Source of the DNA: Candidatus Thalassospirochaeta sargassi | Lineage (GTDB): Bacteria > Spirochaetota > Spirochaetia > UBA9216 | Assembly: GCA_028532855.1 (NCBI GenBank) | Contig: JAQQAL010000034.1 | Coordinates: 1 to 53,460, forward strand | Reading direction: 5' to 3' | Length of the DNA stretch: 53,460 bases | Part shown: one piece after another, positions 33,524-41,711 of the stretch | Numbering within the stretch: position 1 is the first letter of the stretch | Layout: each line of letters begins with the position of its first letter | Translations under genes and position numbers: made by a program | The notes under the pieces: model-generated | What the model was told of the DNA's origin: nothing | Seen by the model: only the letters and a program-made list of their open reading frames with translations | Databases searched by the model: none

Positions 33524-35050
33524 CTATCTGTAATACGCCTCGTTCCAGCGCAGTTCGTTCCTGAAGTTGGTCAGCTTTGTGTCCTTATCAATCACAACAA
33601 CCTCTACCCCGTAAATGTCGGCATAGGTTCGAAGCTGGTCTGATGTGACCGACTGACTGAATACGGAGTGATGGGCGCCGCCGGCATAGATCCAGGCGTT
33701 GGCGCTTGTTTCGAGGTTCGGCATCGGCTTCCAGAGGGCACGGGCTACGGGCAGCTTGCCGAAGGTTCCCGCGGCTGCAGGCGGCTCAACTACCTCAAGC
33801 TCGTTGACCACCAGCCGGAACCGGCTGCCGAGATCTATCATGGTGGCGTTTAGTGCGCGGCCTGCGGGAACGTCGAAGACCAGCCTTACAGGGTCTTCCT
33901 TACCGCCGATGCCAAGAGGGTGGACCTCTGCACGGACGTCTCCGCCGGCAATGCTGGGACAAACCTCAAGCATGTGCGCACCGAGCACGAGTGAGTTCTC
34001 GCCGTCGAAGTGATAGGTGTAATCCTCCATAAATGAAGTTCCGGCAGGGGCGGCACCATTTCTGTCTGAAGCCTGTCCTTTAGCCTCACCCATCACCTTC
34101 ATTGTGCGCAGCAGGGCTGCCGTCTTCCAGTCGCCCTCGGCGCCGAAGCCGTAGCCCTTGGCCATGAGGTTCTGAACGGCTGTGCCGGGCAGCTGTTTCA
34201 TTCCGTAAAGGTTCTCAAATGTGGTTGTAAACGCCTTAAAACCGCCCGCCACAAGGAAGTTCTCTAAACCAGCCTCAATTTTCAGAGCTTCCGTCAGGGA
34301 TGCATATGCTGCTCCGCTCGATTTCAATTCATCGCTCATTACATAGCGCTCATTGTACTCATCAACCTTGGCGCTTATATCATCTTCCGTAACATTATCT
34401 ATACTGGCGGTAAGATCTCCGATGCCGTAGCCGTGTACTTCATACTCAAAATCGATCTGAGAACTTACCTTGTTGCCTTCGGTAACTGCTACATCACGCA
34501 TATTATCACCGAAACGGGCAACCTTCATATTACGGCTCTCATCCACCGCTTCGGCGACGGAAATCCAGTCGGCGACCTGCTGCTGAACATTCTCATCCTG
34601 CCAGTACCCCGTCACGACCTTTCTGCTCACGCCGAGCCGGGTATTTATGTAGCCGAACTCACGCCCACCGTGGGCCGACTGATTGAGGTTCATGAAATCC
34701 ATATCTATCCTGTCCCATGGAATTTCACGGTTGTACTGCGTATGAAGGTGGAGCATCGGCTTTGTAAGATTCTTTAGGCCTTTTATCCACATCTTTGCAG
34801 GTGAGAAGGTATGCATCCAGGTAATAATGCCGATACAGCCCTGATCAGCCCCGGCTTCGATTATAGTTCTGTAGATCTGATCTGAGGTGGTTACCACCGG
34901 TTTCAGAACAACATCCCGACGAATTTTCGGGCTGCCGTTAAGCCCCGCGACTATCTTTTCAGCATGTTCCGCAACCTGCTTAAGGGTCTCTTCCCCGTAT
35001 AAATGCTGGCTACCGACAACAAACCAAAGGGTTTTCTTCTCAGTTTTCAT
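33524..35050 (-). CDS. araA: L-arabinose isomerase
   Basis: This enzyme interconverts L-arabinose and L-ribulose in the cytoplasm and needs Mn2+. The 508 residues cover the full family length. Recognisable segments are WFVVGSQHLYGEETL, TWMHTFSPAKMWI, LNQSAHGGREFGYI, KGYGFGAEGDWKTAALLR and TSFMEDYTYHF with the two metal-binding Glu, GAHMLEVCP with a metal His, and YAGGAHHSVFS with the last metal His. It follows araD by 24 bp in the lacI-araD-araA operon and is closed by a strong terminator. Confidence 0.97.
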   Translation of the reverse strand: MKTEKKTLWFVVGSQHLYGEETLKQVAEHAEKIVAGLNGSPKIRRDVVLKPVVTTSDQIYRTIIEAGADQGCIGIITWMHTFSPAKMWIKGLKNLTKPMLHLHTQYNREIPWDRIDMDFMNLNQSAHGGREFGYINTRLGVSRKVVTGYWQDENVQQQVADWISVAEAVDESRNMKVARFGDNMRDVAVTEGNKVSSQIDFEYEVHGYGIGDLTASIDNVTEDDISAKVDEYNERYVMSDELKSSGAAYASLTEALKIEAGLENFLVAGGFKAFTTTFENLYGMKQLPGTAVQNLMAKGYGFGAEGDWKTAALLRTMKVMGEAKGQASDRNGAAPAGTSFMEDYTYHFDGENSLVLGAHMLEVCPSIAGGDVRAEVHPLGIGGKEDPVRLVFDVPAGRALNATMIDLGSRFRLVVNELEVVEPPAAAGTFGKLPVARALWKPMPNLETSANAWIYAGGAHHSVFSQSVTSDQLRTYADIYGVEVVVIDKDTKLTNFRNELRWNEAYYR

Positions 35051-35074
35051 AATGTCTCCTTGATTCTTATTCCA

Positions 35075-35776
35075 TTAATTCTGCCCGTAATAGGCGTTTT
35101 TTCCGTGTTTTCTGTAATAGTGTTTCGCCCTGAGGCTTTCTTTAAGTTCAGGGGTGTCGGGCCTCACCGTGTGAGTCACAAAAGCCATTCTGGCCATTTC
35201 TTCCAGGACCACGGCGTTGTACAGCGCTTTTTCAGGTGTAGCACCCCAGGTGAACGGACCATGGCAGGCAACGAGAACCATCTCTACCTCCGAAGGATAA
35301 AGGTCCCTAAATGTTTCAACTATCTGCACTCCGGTTTCGGTCTCGTAATCACCTTCAATCTGCTCATCACGCATGACGGCCGTACAGGGCACCGGTTTGG
35401 TTAAATGGTCGGCATGGGTAGTTCCGTAGATCGGAATATCAGTGCAGGTCTGGGCCCATCCTGTTGCATATGGGGAATGCGTATGCACAACACCTCCGAT
35501 CGTTTCAAAGCTGTTGTACAGAACAAGATGCGTATTAGTATCGGAAGAAGGCCGGCGGTCTCCTTCAATGATACTTCCGTCAAGCCCGACCACAACAATA
35601 TCATCTACAGTCAGGTTGTCATATGCGACGCCACTTGGCTTGATCGCAAAACATGAATTCCCGCGATCAACAGCACTGACATTTCCCCAGGTGAAGATTG
35701 CCAGTTTATGCTCCTGAATACCCATATTGCATTCAAGAACCCTTTTCTTAAGTTCAGAAAATTTACTCATATACAA
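35075..35776 (-). CDS. araD: L-ribulose-5-phosphate 4-epimerase
   Basis: This class II aldolase-fold enzyme converts L-ribulose 5-phosphate to D-xylulose 5-phosphate. The 233 residues align along their whole length with E. coli AraD: TWGNVSAVDR, FAIKPSGVAYDNLTVDD, PSSDTNTHLVLY, GGVVHTHSPYATGWAQ with two zinc His, GTTHADH, ACHGPFTWG with the third His, and KHYYRKHGKNAYYGQ at the end. The start overlaps the LacI gene by 14 bp; a second Met two codons in is an alternative. Confidence 0.97.
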   Translation of the reverse strand: MYMSKFSELKKRVLECNMGIQEHKLAIFTWGNVSAVDRGNSCFAIKPSGVAYDNLTVDDIVVVGLDGSIIEGDRRPSSDTNTHLVLYNSFETIGGVVHTHSPYATGWAQTCTDIPIYGTTHADHLTKPVPCTAVMRDEQIEGDYETETGVQIVETFRDLYPSEVEMVLVACHGPFTWGATPEKALYNAVVLEEMARMAFVTHTVRPDTPELKESLRAKHYYRKHGKNAYYGQN

Positions 35777-36851
35777 ACTCCTGATTGTTTTCTTTATTGC
35801 CTGCCGTAAAGGTATGCAGATTCTCCTTTGTAATTATATTCAGCGGAACTGTAATATCTCTCCCGACGGTTCTGTTTAAAACAAGGGTGTCATACAGCAG
35901 CATGATCCCCCGGTAAGCCTGCTCTTCAGGCTGCTGAGTCAGAATAAAGTTAATTGTTTCATTTTCTATGTAATACTCGCGCCCTTCAATCAAATCATAA
36001 CCTATGATCGGAATATCCCTGAACCGCTGTCCGGCGGGATCAAGATAGGACGCAAGAAAGTAAACGGATGAATTCAAGGCAAAGATTCCCCGGGGCAGCC
36101 TTTTTTTCCGGCTGAAAAAGGTTTCCAGACTCTGATGAAAATCTTTTTCGGTGTCGGTTTGAACCTGCAGATATTCGAACTCAAGCTCCGGCTTGTTATT
36201 TGATAGGAAATGAACAAAACCGTCGGCCCTGCTTTGCAGGTGGGAATTTGCCGCTTCCGGTTCCAGTATCAGGATCGGACCGCTTTTCTCTTCAGTGCTA
36301 TCCGCAGTCAGCATTTTCATCAGCCGTCCGGACAGAATACCGCTTTGAAAAGAATCCTGACCGATAAATGCCAGCCGCTTTTCTAAACCGGGAACATCGG
36401 TATCTATAAACATAAACGGAATATCCATTTTACGCAGCTGCTCAATACCCTCCGGGGGCATTACAGGGGCTATCATCAACCCGTCTGCACCCGAGCCGGC
36501 AGCTGCAGCAATGGCCGACAGACATGATTCAGTCGAGAACTGATCATAGGAGAATGTCACAACAGGTTCACAGAACGATGCAAGCTCCCTTGAAGCTCTT
36601 TCTATACCTGCCGAGACGAGTCTCCAGTACCCGGCATCCTGCTCTATATCGGGAATAACCGCGGCAAAGCTTCGGCGGCCTGTTTTTTTCAATCCCCGGG
36701 CGTGTATATTCGGGGTATAATCCATCTCGTCAACCAGCCTGCGTACTTTTTCCGCCGTCGCAGCGGAAAACCGGCCCCTGTTATGCAGAATCCTGTCTAC
36801 CGTTCCTATTGAGACTCCTGCCGCATCTGCTATATCTTTCAGTGTTGCCAT
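35763..36851 (-). CDS. LacI-family regulator of the arabinose genes
   Basis: This 362-residue regulator starts TLKDIADAAGVSIGTVDRILHNRGRFSAATAEKV, a LacI-type DNA-binding domain. The VDRILHNRGR variant is frequent in regulators with xylose/arabinose-binding-like sensors. The effector domain shows PDIEQDAGYWRLVSAGIERA and GLMIAPVMPPEGIEQLRKMDIPFMFIDTD. It is first in the operon with araD (14-bp overlap) and araA, and is divergent from the araB-like kinase. Two near-identical palindromes in the shared promoter region are its probable targets. It is distinct from the nearby AraR. Confidence 0.92.
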   Translation of the reverse strand: MATLKDIADAAGVSIGTVDRILHNRGRFSAATAEKVRRLVDEMDYTPNIHARGLKKTGRRSFAAVIPDIEQDAGYWRLVSAGIERASRELASFCEPVVTFSYDQFSTESCLSAIAAAAGSGADGLMIAPVMPPEGIEQLRKMDIPFMFIDTDVPGLEKRLAFIGQDSFQSGILSGRLMKMLTADSTEEKSGPILILEPEAANSHLQSRADGFVHFLSNNKPELEFEYLQVQTDTEKDFHQSLETFFSRKKRLPRGIFALNSSVYFLASYLDPAGQRFRDIPIIGYDLIEGREYYIENETINFILTQQPEEQAYRGIMLLYDTLVLNRTVGRDITVPLNIITKENLHTFTAGNKENNQEFVYE

Positions 36852-36862
36852 TTAAAAACCTT

Positions 36863-36882
36863 TTGCGTTATCGTTAACGCAA
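36863..36882. promoter_or_regulatory. LacI-type operator O1 (lacI-araDA side)
   Basis: TTGCGTTATCGTTAACGCAA is palindromic at 18 of 20 positions. It begins right at the edge of the minus-strand -10 box, where a repressor would block transcription. The half-sites TGCGTT...AACGCA with a 6-base centre recur in O2. Confidence 0.8.
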
Positions 36883-36910
36883 TTCTATTATGATTGTTTT
36901 TATCTGTCAA
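36882..36910 (-). promoter_or_regulatory. Promoter of the lacI-araD-araA operon
   Basis: On the minus strand TTGACA (36905-36910), 17 bp, TAGAAT (36882-36887): a near-consensus sigma-70-type promoter facing away from the araB-like gene. Confidence 0.8.
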
Positions 36911-36924
36911 ATAGAATTTGACAG
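36904..36924. promoter_or_regulatory. Perfect palindrome containing both divergent -35 boxes
   Basis: CTGTCAAAT-AGA-ATTTGACAG has exact 9-bp arms. Each arm contains a TTGACA -35 box (36905-36910 for the minus promoter, 36918-36923 for the plus promoter). The plus promoter has a poorer -10 (TATTAC at 36939-36944, 15-bp spacing). The symmetry could come from the paired promoters or mark an activator site. Confidence 0.6.
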
Positions 36925-36946
36925 ATTACCGATGATAATATTACAA

Positions 36947-36964
36947 TGCGTTCTCAATAACGCA
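36947..36964. promoter_or_regulatory. LacI-type operator O2 (araB side)
   Basis: TGCGTT-CTCAAT-AACGCA has the same half-sites and spacing as O1. It lies just downstream of the plus-strand -10 region and upstream of the araB-like ribosome site, so it would repress the kinase gene. Confidence 0.78.
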
Positions 36965-36987
36965 AATATCCTGATTGGAGAACAGAG

Positions 36988-38577
36988 ATGGAAATAATAG
37001 ATTACATCAACAGCGGAGAAACTTTTCTCGGTATAGAGCTTGGCTCAACCCGAATAAAGGCAGTTCTTACAAAACCCGACGGCACCCCCATAGCCGGCGG
37101 AGGACACAGCTGGGAAAATTCACAGGTTGACGGGATATGGACCTATCCCCTTGAAGAGGTCATTGAAGGAATACAAGCCTGCTATACCGATTTAAAAAAC
37201 ACAATCAGGAAAGAATACGGTCTTAACCTCAAACGATTTCGTGCGGGGGGAATTAGTGCCATGATGCACGGATATATAGCCTTCGATGCCGATGGCAAAC
37301 TTCTCGTTCCGTTTCGAACCTGGAGAAACAACATAACCGCTGAGGCTTCCGCCGCACTCTCAGAGCTCTTCAACTATCCTATTCCGCAGCGATGGAGCAT
37401 AGCCCATCTATACCAGGCCATTCTTAACGGGGAAGCCCATACAACTGAAATATCCTCAATAACAACACTCGCCGGATGGATGCACCGGAAGCTGACCGGC
37501 ACGAATGTCCTAGGCATCGGTGATGCTTCCGGAATGTTCCCAATCGATACAAATACCGCAAACTATAACAGCAGCATGCTCAAAGCCTTCGATGAAAAAG
37601 TTTCAGAAAAGGGATTCGGCTGGAAACTTGCAGAGCTATTCCCGGAAGTCCTGCCCGCAGGTGTGAGCGGAGGCATCCTAACCGCAGAAGGGGCGCTCCT
37701 CCTTGATCCCTCCGGCGATCTTGAATCAGGGATCACCTTCTGCCCACCGGAAGGTGACGCCGGAACCGGGATGGTTGCAACCAACAGTGTGCGACAGCGT
37801 ACAGGTAATGTATCGGCCGGAACATCTGTCTTTGCAATGATTGTGCTTGAAAGAGAGCTCTCTAAAACCCACGAAGAAATCGACCTTATAACTACACCTG
37901 ACGGCAGCCTTGTTGGAATGGCTCATTCAAACAACTGCAGCACCGAGTACAGCGCATGGATTGAACTTTTCGGTGAAGCGGCAAAGGCTCTCGGGGCCGA
38001 TATCGATCCTGCAAATCTTTATGACAGCATGATGAAACTCGCACTGACCGGCGATTCCGACTGCGGCGGCCTGCTTGCATACGGATATCATTCAGGCGAG
38101 CACATGACAGGTTTCACGGAGGGCCGTCCGCTGCTGGTTCGCAGACCCGGGGACAGCTTTACCCCTGCAAATATAATCCGGGCCCAGTTATTCACATCTC
38201 TCTGCGCCCTTCGCACCGGGCTGGATATTCTGACCGGACAGGAAAACGTCACTGTTGATGAAATAAAAGGCCACGGGGGATTTTTCAAAACGCCGGGCGT
38301 CGGCGAACGAATTATGGCTGCCGCTTTAAATACCCCGATATCAGTCCTCTCTACAGCGGGTGAAGGCGGAGCATGGGGAATAGCCCTGCTCGCCGGTTTT
38401 ATTGAAAGGGAAAACAAATCCCTTTCACTGCCTGATTATCTCGACGGTATTTTTGCTGCCGGCGCAGGCAGGACTGCTACTCCGGACAGGAGTGATGTTG
38501 AAGGATTTCAGAAGTTTTTTGAAAGATACCACGAGGGACTGGCTATTGAGAGAGCCGCAGTTGAGAACCTGAAATAA
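36988..38577 (+). CDS. araB: AraB-like FGGY kinase (probable L-ribulokinase)
   Basis: This 529-residue FGGY kinase has an N-terminal FLGIELGSTRIKAVLTKPDG motif, RAGGISAMMHGYIAFD, LAGWMHRKLTGTNVLGIGDASGMFPID, and NVSAGTSVFAMIVLE in the ATP-binding region. Its sequence differs from classical E. coli-type AraB (about 560 residues). It is the only kinase in the arabinose locus, shares its operator sequence with the lacI-araDA operon, and GGAG precedes the ATG. L-ribulose phosphorylation is therefore inferred from context. It ends close to the convergent cobalamin operon, and only a GC-rich palindrome (AAGCGGCCGCTT) without T-tract lies between. Confidence 0.85.
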   Translation: MEIIDYINSGETFLGIELGSTRIKAVLTKPDGTPIAGGGHSWENSQVDGIWTYPLEEVIEGIQACYTDLKNTIRKEYGLNLKRFRAGGISAMMHGYIAFDADGKLLVPFRTWRNNITAEASAALSELFNYPIPQRWSIAHLYQAILNGEAHTTEISSITTLAGWMHRKLTGTNVLGIGDASGMFPIDTNTANYNSSMLKAFDEKVSEKGFGWKLAELFPEVLPAGVSGGILTAEGALLLDPSGDLESGITFCPPEGDAGTGMVATNSVRQRTGNVSAGTSVFAMIVLERELSKTHEEIDLITTPDGSLVGMAHSNNCSTEYSAWIELFGEAAKALGADIDPANLYDSMMKLALTGDSDCGGLLAYGYHSGEHMTGFTEGRPLLVRRPGDSFTPANIIRAQLFTSLCALRTGLDILTGQENVTVDEIKGHGGFFKTPGVGERIMAAALNTPISVLSTAGEGGAWGIALLAGFIERENKSLSLPDYLDGIFAAGAGRTATPDRSDVEGFQKFFERYHEGLAIERAAVENLK

Positions 38578-38608
38578 TTAGAAGCGGCCGCTTATTAAAC
38601 GCCGGGTC

Positions 38609-39289
38609 TTATCTGATGTTAAGCTTTGAAAGAACTGCGGACACAGAACCATCTTCGGCCCTGTATGTACTGACAATGCTGCAGGATGCGCAGTCAACCT
38701 GAAATGATAAATGCCTGTCCGACGGAAGTTTAAGCAAGAGACAGATTATGGATCTGATGACGCCTCCGTGGGCGGTTATGTATATCCTGGAATTATCAGG
38801 CTTCTGCTCAGAGGCGCAGTCAGCACCCGCAGCATCCGACAACGCACGCTCAAGTCCCTGCATCACTCTTTTGTCAAAGGCGGAAAGACTTTCGCCGCCC
38901 GGGGGTGATATATCAACCGGGTTTTCAAGCCAGCTGTCGAAGGCTGCCTCGTCAGTCTTTTTTATCTGGGCCCAGTTCAACCCATCCCATTCGCCGAAAT
39001 CGACCTCGGCAAACTCATCAACAGTCTCTCTTTTCAAGCCGGTGGTCAGGTATTCTCCGAACACGATTTCGGCTGTCTCGGCTGCCCGGCACATTGGACT
39101 GACAAGCAATCGTGAATTACCCGTCGGCAGCAATCCGTCGCAGAGCATGCGCTCTCGCAGGGATTCAGCCCGGGCCCTCCCGGTATCAGAGAGCGGAGGA
39201 TCTGTTCGCCTGCCGTTGAATCCGCCCTGCCCGACAGCCTCACCATGCCGGATCAGTACCAGCTCAGCCACCCTGAAGCATCCCGGCAA
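38609..39289 (-). CDS. cobC: Histidine phosphatase, probable alpha-ribazole phosphatase
   Basis: This phosphoglycerate-mutase-type phosphatase (226 residues as drawn) has the phosphohistidine motif LVLIRHGEAVGQGGFNGRR, the Glu in EFAEVDFGEWDGL, and the second His in YITAHGGVIRSI. In a cobalamin operon this family removes the phosphate from alpha-ribazole phosphate or adenosylcobalamin phosphate. The ATG at 39289 overlaps cobS by 26 bp. A GTG at 39269-39271 (VAELVLIRHGE) with an 8-bp overlap is an equally plausible start. It is last in the operon. Confidence 0.85.
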   Translation of the reverse strand: MPGCFRVAELVLIRHGEAVGQGGFNGRRTDPPLSDTGRARAESLRERMLCDGLLPTGNSRLLVSPMCRAAETAEIVFGEYLTTGLKRETVDEFAEVDFGEWDGLNWAQIKKTDEAAFDSWLENPVDISPPGGESLSAFDKRVMQGLERALSDAAGADCASEQKPDNSRIYITAHGGVIRSIICLLLKLPSDRHLSFQVDCASCSIVSTYRAEDGSVSAVLSKLNIR

Positions 39290-40061
39290 CAGTCTGAATC
39301 CAGGGGGCTGGAACCGGACTGAGAATATTTAACAGAATCAGTAGAAACAGCTCTGAAAGCTCACAGATTGCACCGTAGGAATCGCCGTTCAAGCCACCCA
39401 GCCTGCGGCTTACCCACCAGCCGGACATCAGGGCAAAAACACAGCCGACTGCAGGAACAATAAGACCGTACGGTCCCCATAGCACAGCGGCAGATAGGCC
39501 GGCAATCAACCCGGCTGAAACTGTATCGCCGGTGCCGACACCGTTTTTAAAAGCAGCGCCGAAACCTTCTTTTTTTGCCGGAGCAAAAACCCTTATGCTT
39601 AAAACCTGGGCAAGACGAGCCCCGGATGGAATAAACAGAATTACTGCAAAAGCAGGCCAGAAACCTGCAGACGAGGCAAGCTCATAAATAAAGACAGTCT
39701 TGAGCAGCAGCAGGATTACAACCGAGAGGGCACCGTAGGTTCCTATTGCCGAATCTTTCATTATCCTCAGCCTTGATTCCACATCCCATCCGCCGCCGAT
39801 ACCGTCTGCAAGATCCGCAAGCCCGTCAATATGCAGCCCGGCGGTAAGCAGAACCCAGCATACAACTGTTGCAGCTGCTGCAACAGGCGCAGACCATAAC
39901 AGCCCCGCGGCCCGGAATACGATGGCGCAGAGAAAACCGATAACAAGACCCACGATGGGGAAGAAGGCCGCCGATTTTCCCGCTTCGGAAAGATCGGCAT
40001 GCTCGGCACCCGGGATGGGAATAATGGTCAGGAATCTGAATGCATTCAGCAATTTTTTCAT
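39264..40061 (-). CDS. cobS: Adenosylcobinamide-GDP ribazoletransferase (cobalamin synthase)
   Basis: This integral membrane enzyme (265 residues, several hydrophobic segments) joins adenosylcobinamide-GDP to alpha-ribazole (or its phosphate). Recognisable features are FRFLTIIPIP at the start, GLHIDGLADLADGIGGGWDVESRLRIMKDSAIGTYG with the Asp-rich active-site loop, and WWVSRRLGGLNGDSYGAICELSEL near the end. It follows cobT by 25 bp. Confidence 0.95.
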   Translation of the reverse strand: MKKLLNAFRFLTIIPIPGAEHADLSEAGKSAAFFPIVGLVIGFLCAIVFRAAGLLWSAPVAAAATVVCWVLLTAGLHIDGLADLADGIGGGWDVESRLRIMKDSAIGTYGALSVVILLLLKTVFIYELASSAGFWPAFAVILFIPSGARLAQVLSIRVFAPAKKEGFGAAFKNGVGTGDTVSAGLIAGLSAAVLWGPYGLIVPAVGCVFALMSGWWVSRRLGGLNGDSYGAICELSELFLLILLNILSPVPAPWIQTVAGMLQGG

Positions 40062-40086
40062 CTGCGCCCTCCGTTATATAACAGCA

Positions 40087-41151
40087 TCAGTTTTCATCAT
40101 TCGCCTCGGAAACCCCAGCCTCTGCAAAGGTCGCCATCTCATCAAGGGTTCTACAGGCGGCTTCAACGATATTGAAACAGAGAACGGCACCGGTACCTTC
40201 ACCAAGCCTCATATCCAGCTCCAGATAGGGCTCGAGTCCGAGTTTCGCAAGGGCGAAAGAATGCCCGGGCACCTGCGAACGGTGTCCTGCAATCATATAA
40301 TTCACGGAATCGGGAGCTATAAGTGATGCAATCAAAGCCGCTGCGGATGATATAATTCCGTCTATTACAACAGGAATTCTTCTAGATGCGGCTGCAACGA
40401 TTGCGCCTGCCATTGCTCCTATCTCAAATCCGCCGAGAGATGCAAGTACATCTATGCCGTCTGTAACATCAGGGCTGTTTACTGCAAGCGCCTTTTTAAC
40501 AATTTCTTTTTTATGCTGCAGTTTCTCAGGCGCAAGCCCCGCTCCGGTACCTGTAACCTCATCTGGAGAATTGCCGGTAACCGCACAGATTATTGCCGCG
40601 GATGAGGTAGTGTTGCCTATACCCATTTCACCGACTGCAAGGAGATTCATTCCCTTGTCGGCGTCCAGAAGAGCAAGCTCCATTCCCGTTTCAAGCGCTT
40701 TTACTGCAGTCGCCCTGTCCATTGCAGGACCTACAGCAATATTTGCAGTTCCGGGGCCCAGCTTACGGAGAATTACATCATCCGCTTCGGGATAGGGACA
40801 GGCAACACCCATATCTACAAGGCTGATATCAGCTCCGGCCTGAGCAGCAAGTACATTAATAGCGGCCCCCTTTACACGGAAATTCATAAGCATCTGCATG
40901 GTAACTTCCTGTGGATAACTGCCGACACCCTCCAGGGCGACACCGTGATCAGAGGCAAAAACTATTACCTTTTTTTTATCAAGCGACGGCCGCGCTTCAG
41001 CACGCATTCCTGCTATTTTTATTACAAGTTCTTCAAGCCGTCCAAGACTGCCGATGGGTTTGGTAAGCTGATCCTCACGTTCAGCAGCAACCTTTATCGC
41101 AGCATTATCGATGGCCGGTATGTTTTTTACAATTATCTCAAGAAGTTCCAT
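40087..41151 (-). CDS. cobT: Nicotinate-nucleotide-dimethylbenzimidazole phosphoribosyltransferase
   Basis: This 354-residue enzyme activates the lower-ligand base to alpha-ribazole phosphate. It shows LTKPIGSLGRLEELVIKIAG, VFASDHGVALEGVGSYPQEVT, GEMGIGNTTSSAAIICAVTG, LASLGGFEIGAMAGAIVAAA and the C-terminal GEGTGAVLCFNIVEAA with the catalytic Glu. It is transcribed after cobU (14-bp gap). Confidence 0.96.
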   Translation of the reverse strand: MELLEIIVKNIPAIDNAAIKVAAEREDQLTKPIGSLGRLEELVIKIAGMRAEARPSLDKKKVIVFASDHGVALEGVGSYPQEVTMQMLMNFRVKGAAINVLAAQAGADISLVDMGVACPYPEADDVILRKLGPGTANIAVGPAMDRATAVKALETGMELALLDADKGMNLLAVGEMGIGNTTSSAAIICAVTGNSPDEVTGTGAGLAPEKLQHKKEIVKKALAVNSPDVTDGIDVLASLGGFEIGAMAGAIVAAASRRIPVVIDGIISSAAALIASLIAPDSVNYMIAGHRSQVPGHSFALAKLGLEPYLELDMRLGEGTGAVLCFNIVEAACRTLDEMATFAEAGVSEANDEN

Positions 41152-41165
41152 CTAATGTCCTCACA

Positions 41166-41711
41166 TTATTTAAGTTTTTGCGGGATTCCCGCGTTAATAA
41201 AAAATACTTCATCCGCCGAAGCGGCAATTTGCTGGTTCAGCTGCCCCATGATCCTCTGAAAAAACCTGCCGGCTTCTGAAACGGAGACAAGGGTCATTCC
41301 AACCTCTTCAGACACAAGCACAAGGCTTATCCCTGCTTTCCCGGCACGCTCCAAAAAGTCCTCAATTCTCGCTCCTGAATTTTCACCGGATTCCGATTCC
41401 ATGAGCATCCGCCCGGCAAGGGTCCCTACCGAATCAAACAGGATAACATCACCTTCAGACAGACTATCAATGAATTCAGCCGGATTAAGACCGCATTCAA
41501 CTGTTTCAAGCCAGTCGGGGCGACGCTCCCTGTGAATCTTAACCTTTGCCCGCATCTCATCATCCTCGGGAGGGGCTGCCGGGGTAAAATAATAGAAGCG
41601 CCCGTCTCTCTCCGAATACAGCTGCTGAATCAGCCTCTCTGCGTACTCACTCTTTCCACTGCTGATTCCGCCAAAAACTAAAACGGTTAAACCGGATTTT
41701 TCAGCAATCAT
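41166..41711 (-). CDS. cobU: Adenosylcobinamide kinase / adenosylcobinamide-phosphate guanylyltransferase
   Basis: This bifunctional enzyme phosphorylates adenosylcobinamide and then attaches GMP. The P-loop reads VFGGISSGKSEYAERL; RRPDWLETVE includes the conserved Trp region, and GDVILFDSVGTLAGRML is the second nucleotide-site segment. I start at MIAEKSG (41711, 181 residues) because AGGAGG sits five bases upstream. The longer frame from 41729 has no such support. It overlaps the end of cobD by 11 bp. Confidence 0.93.
   Translation of the reverse strand: MIAEKSGLTVLVFGGISSGKSEYAERLIQQLYSERDGRFYYFTPAAPPEDDEMRAKVKIHRERRPDWLETVECGLNPAEFIDSLSEGDVILFDSVGTLAGRMLMESESGENSGARIEDFLERAGKAGISLVLVSEEVGMTLVSVSEAGRFFQRIMGQLNQQIAASADEVFFINAGIPQKLK

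Noticed and set aside
38580-38596. AAGCGGCCGCTT palindrome as terminator between the araB-like gene and cobC
   Set aside because: No loop bases and no T-tract; it cannot form a standard terminator hairpin.
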